A stretch of DNA of 8,167 nucleotides from Chloroflexota bacterium. GTDB taxonomy: Bacteria > Chloroflexota > Dormibacteria > CF-121. Where the stretch lies: the NCBI GenBank assembly GCA_005881235.1, contig VBEQ01000079.1, positions 1 through 8,167 on the forward strand. The letters are read 5' to 3'. Of the stretch, positions 5,528-8,167 are shown piece by piece (position 1 is the stretch's first letter; every line of letters starts with the position of its first letter). The position numbers and the translations under genes were made by a program. The notes beneath the pieces are model-generated. The model did not search any database. It was not told the DNA's origin and saw only the letters and a program-made list of their open reading frames with translations.

Positions 5528-6928
5528 GTGATCGATGACGCCTGGGCGTTGAAGAGCGCAATCGAACAGGCACGCGCCATCGCCGCCAGGCAGGTGAAGC
5601 CCGGCGAACTCACCGCCCTCTACTACGAGCGCATTGGACGGATCGACCCGCAACTCAACGCCTACGTCCTGCTGACCCGTGAGCTGGCCGAAAGCCAGGC
5701 CGCGGCGGCCGAGAAGCGGGTGGCCCGGGGCGAACAGCTTGGCCTGCTCGACGGCGTGCCGGTCTCGATCAAGGAAACCGCGGCGCTGGCGGGGTATCGC
5801 AACAGCCTCGGCTCGCTCGCCTTCGAAAAGTCGATCGCCCAGGTGGACAGCTTCGCGATCGGCCGGCTGAAAGACGAGGGGGCTGTCATCCTCGGGAAGA
5901 CGAACGCCCCGGAGTTCGGGACTCGCCCCATCACCGAAGGGCCGATGTTCCCGCCGGCTCGCAACCCGGTCGATACGACCCGGACCGCGGGCGGCTCGAG
6001 CGGCGGCGCCGCGGCGGCGGTGGCAGCGGGCCTGTGTGCCCTGAGCCACGGCGGTGACGGCGGCGGTTCCATCCGGATCCCCGCGTCGTGTTGCGGGGTG
6101 GTCGGCCTGAAGCCGTCGCGCGGTCGCATCTCGAGCGGGCCTCTCCTCGGGGAAGACTGGGCGGGGCTGGCCACGAGCGGCGTCATCGCTCGCACGGTCG
6201 CGGACGCTGCCCTTGGCCTGGACGCCATGAGCGGCCACTTGCCGGGCGATCCCTACTGGGCGGAGATCACGCAGCCGTTCCTGCCGGCGGCCGAGCGCAC
6301 ACCGGCGGCCCTGCGGGTCGGATGGACGATCGATGCGTCGTCGGCCGTCGACCCCGAGGTTGCGACCGCCGTCGAGTCGGTAGCGACCGGACTGGCCCGC
6401 CTGGGGCATCGCGTGAGCCGGGTGACGCCCGACCTCGGCCAGTTTCGTCCGCTGATCCAGATCCTCGCCGTCACCGCGGTCGGCGCCTTGCCGATCGCCA
6501 CGCCGGAGCTGCTCGACCCCCTCAACCGGCGGATGCTGGAGGCCGCACCCATGTCCACCGCGGTCGATTACCTCAAGGCGCTGCTCGAGCTGCACCAGCA
6601 GGCGCGGCGGCTGATCGCGACCTGGGACCAAATCGATGTGCTGCTCACCCCGACACTCACCTATCCGGCGCCCACCTTAGGGGAGCTGGGCAAAAACGTC
6701 GATACCGCGTCTGACGAGTTCCTCGACTGGCTCAGCTTCACCCATCCCTTCAACTGCACCGGGCAGCCCGCCATCAGTCTTCCACTGGCCACGTCGAAGA
6801 GCGGACTGCCGATCGGTATCCAGCTGGTTGGCCGGCCGCGCGACGAGTACAGCATCCTGTCGCTGGGCGCCCAGCTCGAGACGACGCTCAAGTCGCAGGC
6901 GCGCGCTAGTCGTCTTCAGCCCCGTTGA
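5528..6928 (+). CDS. Amidase signature family hydrolase (NylA/6-aminohexanoate-cyclic-dimer-hydrolase-like)
   Basis: A 466-residue amidase-signature enzyme, hydrolysing carboxamide bonds with a Ser-cisSer-Lys triad. The triad is visible: Lys82 in GVPVSIKET, cis-Ser157 in TAGGSSGGAA, and nucleophile Ser181 in GGDGGGSIRIPASCCG; the 24-residue gap between the serines is as in characterised members. The signature stays Gly-rich through GLKPSRGRIS. The substrate-binding half follows, with LLTPTLTYPAPTLGE and NCTGQPAISLPL late in the protein. HGxDGGGSIRIPASCCG is the form found in NylA-like amidases, not in GatA, and there are no gatB/gatC neighbours, so a free amidase acting on small, cyclic or aryl amides is more likely than tRNA transamidation. 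The GTG at 5528 is the only start giving the full N-terminal helix, but it has no SD. TACAGT at 5516-5521 could be a -10 box for a leaderless transcript. The 3' end overlaps the convergent gene by 23 bp. Confidence 0.92.
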   Translation: MIDDAWALKSAIEQARAIAARQVKPGELTALYYERIGRIDPQLNAYVLLTRELAESQAAAAEKRVARGEQLGLLDGVPVSIKETAALAGYRNSLGSLAFEKSIAQVDSFAIGRLKDEGAVILGKTNAPEFGTRPITEGPMFPPARNPVDTTRTAGGSSGGAAAAVAAGLCALSHGGDGGGSIRIPASCCGVVGLKPSRGRISSGPLLGEDWAGLATSGVIARTVADAALGLDAMSGHLPGDPYWAEITQPFLPAAERTPAALRVGWTIDASSAVDPEVATAVESVATGLARLGHRVSRVTPDLGQFRPLIQILAVTAVGALPIATPELLDPLNRRMLEAAPMSTAVDYLKALLELHQQARRLIATWDQIDVLLTPTLTYPAPTLGELGKNVDTASDEFLDWLSFTHPFNCTGQPAISLPLATSKSGLPIGIQLVGRPRDEYSILSLGAQLETTLKSQARASRLQPR

Positions 6929-8167
6929 TGTAGTTCTGCGCCTGGACCCATGCCTGCTTGGCGACGAGCCGGCCTGCGACTCTGGCGTCCAGGTCACCCT
7001 GCTCGAAGTGGATCCCACCATAGCGCCGGGAGAGGCCGGCCTGGCTGGCGGCCTCGCTGAACGTTGCCCAGCGAAGTGTCACATCGCTGGCCGGGACGGC
7101 TCCGGACTCGAACTTCGAGCTGCCGGCTGGAAACGTGACCGAAGCCCCGAAGTCGTCGCTGTCGGTGAAGAGTCTCAGGATCTCGGCCCCGGCCGCACTG
7201 AAGGTGCTATGACCCGAGCTGTACTCGGGGAAGGGCGGGGTCGGGAACGTTGAGGCCTGATAGGGTAACCAGTCTGCGCCGTCGATCAGTCGGGTTCTCT
7301 GGTACGGGCCACCCCAGGCACGGACCCGCTGCCCTCGAAAGAGGTAGCGGATGGCGGTGATCGGTCGGATCGATTCGAAGAATCGCTTGTTGTCCCAGCA
7401 GCAGATGCTGGCGTCGAAGATCGCGTTTGTGAGGGCAAAGAAGAGTTCGACATCGGCGGCAACCCCGTGCTTGTGCGCTCCATGATGGTCGCGCCGAGAG
7501 ACATACTGGGCGAATAGGTCCCAGTGCCCTGGGGGCAGCTCGGAGCGGGGCCCGTCCGCCCAGTATTCGGCGATCATCTTCTGCTCATCGGTGAGACCGG
7601 CGCTGATGGCGAGAAGGGCGCGCGCCTGCGACCCGTAGGCCTGGGTTCCGTGCCCGGCCGGCCCGGTCGGCGATCGTAGTTGGGCGACATTCGTCAGCGC
7701 GAACGGTGTGACGTGCTGCCACTGGGCGCCGACGAAGGGCTGGGTCACGACGGTTCCCGTCGCGTCGACGTAGCGCAGCGGCTGCCAGCGATCCGGGTTG
7801 TGGACGGTTGCCGGATCGAATTTGGCGCCGGGTCGCAGATCCATCGGATCGTTTGCCGCCTGGTAGCCGGTGTAGTCCGCGTAGGCAACGCCAGGCTTCC
7901 CGCCGGCCTGGTCGCCGAGCTGGTTCGCGCCGTCCCGGTGCCGGAAGTCGAGGACCGCGCGGGCGGCCACATTCCCGACTCCCGCCGGCGTGCTGCTGTC
8001 ATCCGTCGTGTTGGTAGCGTCGTAACCGAGCCGGCTCATCAGGGGATCGAAAACGCTCGCCCGGTCACCTGGGAAGAGATCGACCGCCGCTCGGTACGCG
8101 GCGAAGCTGATCGCCGCGTTGATGTTGGCAAGCGTTCGCTCCCGAGGTGGCCGTCGGAGAGCGCCGC
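6906..8167 (-). CDS. Vanadium-dependent haloperoxidase / PAP2 superfamily protein, N-terminus outside window
   Basis: The last 420 residues of a large PAP2-fold protein whose reading frame runs off the right edge; an ATG at 8039 is internal, because coding-like sequence (INAAISFAAYRAAVDLFPG) continues upstream of it in the same frame. All three vanadate/phosphate-binding blocks are present: K-x6-RP (Lys codon 7386-7388, Arg 7365-7367) in NKRFFESIRP; SGH in PEYSSGHSTFS (His codon 7209-7211); and SR-x5-H in SRRYGGIHFEQGD (Arg 7026-7028, His 7008-7010). These spacings match vanadium chloroperoxidase (Lys353/Arg360, His404, Arg490/His496), where vanadate oxidises halide with peroxide; the same fold also gives acid phosphatases. 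The sequence is long and Trp/Asp-rich without membrane helices, like secreted bacterial haloperoxidase relatives, but any signal peptide is outside the window. The C-terminus NYINGAEDD overlaps the amidase end. Halogenating activity is not proven by the motifs. Confidence 0.9.
   Translation of the reverse strand, partial: GALRRPPRERTLANINAAISFAAYRAAVDLFPGDRASVFDPLMSRLGYDATNTTDDSSTPAGVGNVAARAVLDFRHRDGANQLGDQAGGKPGVAYADYTGYQAANDPMDLRPGAKFDPATVHNPDRWQPLRYVDATGTVVTQPFVGAQWQHVTPFALTNVAQLRSPTGPAGHGTQAYGSQARALLAISAGLTDEQKMIAEYWADGPRSELPPGHWDLFAQYVSRRDHHGAHKHGVAADVELFFALTNAIFDASICCWDNKRFFESIRPITAIRYLFRGQRVRAWGGPYQRTRLIDGADWLPYQASTFPTPPFPEYSSGHSTFSAAGAEILRLFTDSDDFGASVTFPAGSSKFESGAVPASDVTLRWATFSEAASQAGLSRRYGGIHFEQGDLDARVAGRLVAKQAWVQAQNYINGAEDD

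Noticed and set aside
4862..6631. 589-codon open frame on the minus strand
   Set aside because: It runs antisense through yceI, its terminator and the amidase. The translation is rich in Arg, Gly and Asp with no domain or membrane pattern, which is typical of a mirror frame in GC-rich DNA. The plus-strand genes have intact family motifs.
6906..8039. Haloperoxidase-like protein starting at ATG 8039
   Set aside because: The same frame continues upstream to the window edge with PAP2-family-like sequence, so this Met is internal and the gene is 5'-truncated by the window.
5528..8167. Amidase and haloperoxidase as a halometabolite biosynthetic pair
   Set aside because: They are convergent with overlapping 3' ends, not an operon, and no other biosynthetic genes are nearby.

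Overview
This is a GC-rich (about two-thirds G+C by eye), densely packed bacterial chromosomal window with nine coding regions: seven complete and two cut by the window edges. I found no tRNA, rRNA, CRISPR array, insertion sequence or phage module. The gene set suggests a free-living, heterotrophic, high-GC bacterium: a type IB topoisomerase end, an actinobacterial-style GlpX carrying DPIDGTT, a DHA2 exporter, YceI, a NylA-like amidase and a vanadium-haloperoxidase-like protein. A Chloroflexota/Dormibacterota- or Actinomycetota-like lineage fits best, but this is a guess from protein style, not a measured affiliation.

Layout. At 2-160 (+) is the C-terminal end of a type IB DNA topoisomerase with its catalytic tyrosine. 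It is followed tail-to-tail by a possible 40-residue membrane peptide (164-286, -). A PlsC-type acyltransferase (339-1082, -) diverges from glpX, a class II fructose-1,6-bisphosphatase (1207-2232, +); the 124-bp gap holds a 7+7 bp inverted repeat just upstream of glpX. A CPBP intramembrane protease (2135-2782, -) converges on glpX and overlaps its 3' end by 98 bp.

The clearest regulatory unit lies at 2903-5516. A MarR-family regulator (4334-4801, -) and a 14-TM DHA2 drug exporter (2903-4330, -) form a two-gene operon with a 3-nt gap. They diverge from a YceI-family lipid-binding protein (4889-5467, +). The 87-bp gap between them carries the perfect palindrome GTTGC-TTAT-GCAAC, a good candidate MarR operator, and yceI ends in a textbook intrinsic terminator (5486-5516). 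The simplest reading is a locus sensing a lipophilic compound: MarR represses both an exporter and a lipid- or quinone-binding protein. The ligand cannot be read from sequence.

At the right end an amidase-signature hydrolase (5528-6928, +) starts only 11 bp after that terminator with no visible Shine-Dalgarno, and overlaps by 23 bp the convergent 3' end of a vanadium-haloperoxidase/PAP2-family protein (6906 to the window edge, -), whose N-terminus lies outside the window.

I do not see a new defence, secretion or biosynthetic system. The points most worth checking are the marR/yceI divergent operator, the palindrome before glpX, the long CPBP-glpX antisense coding overlap, and several genes that appear to lack leader sequences.
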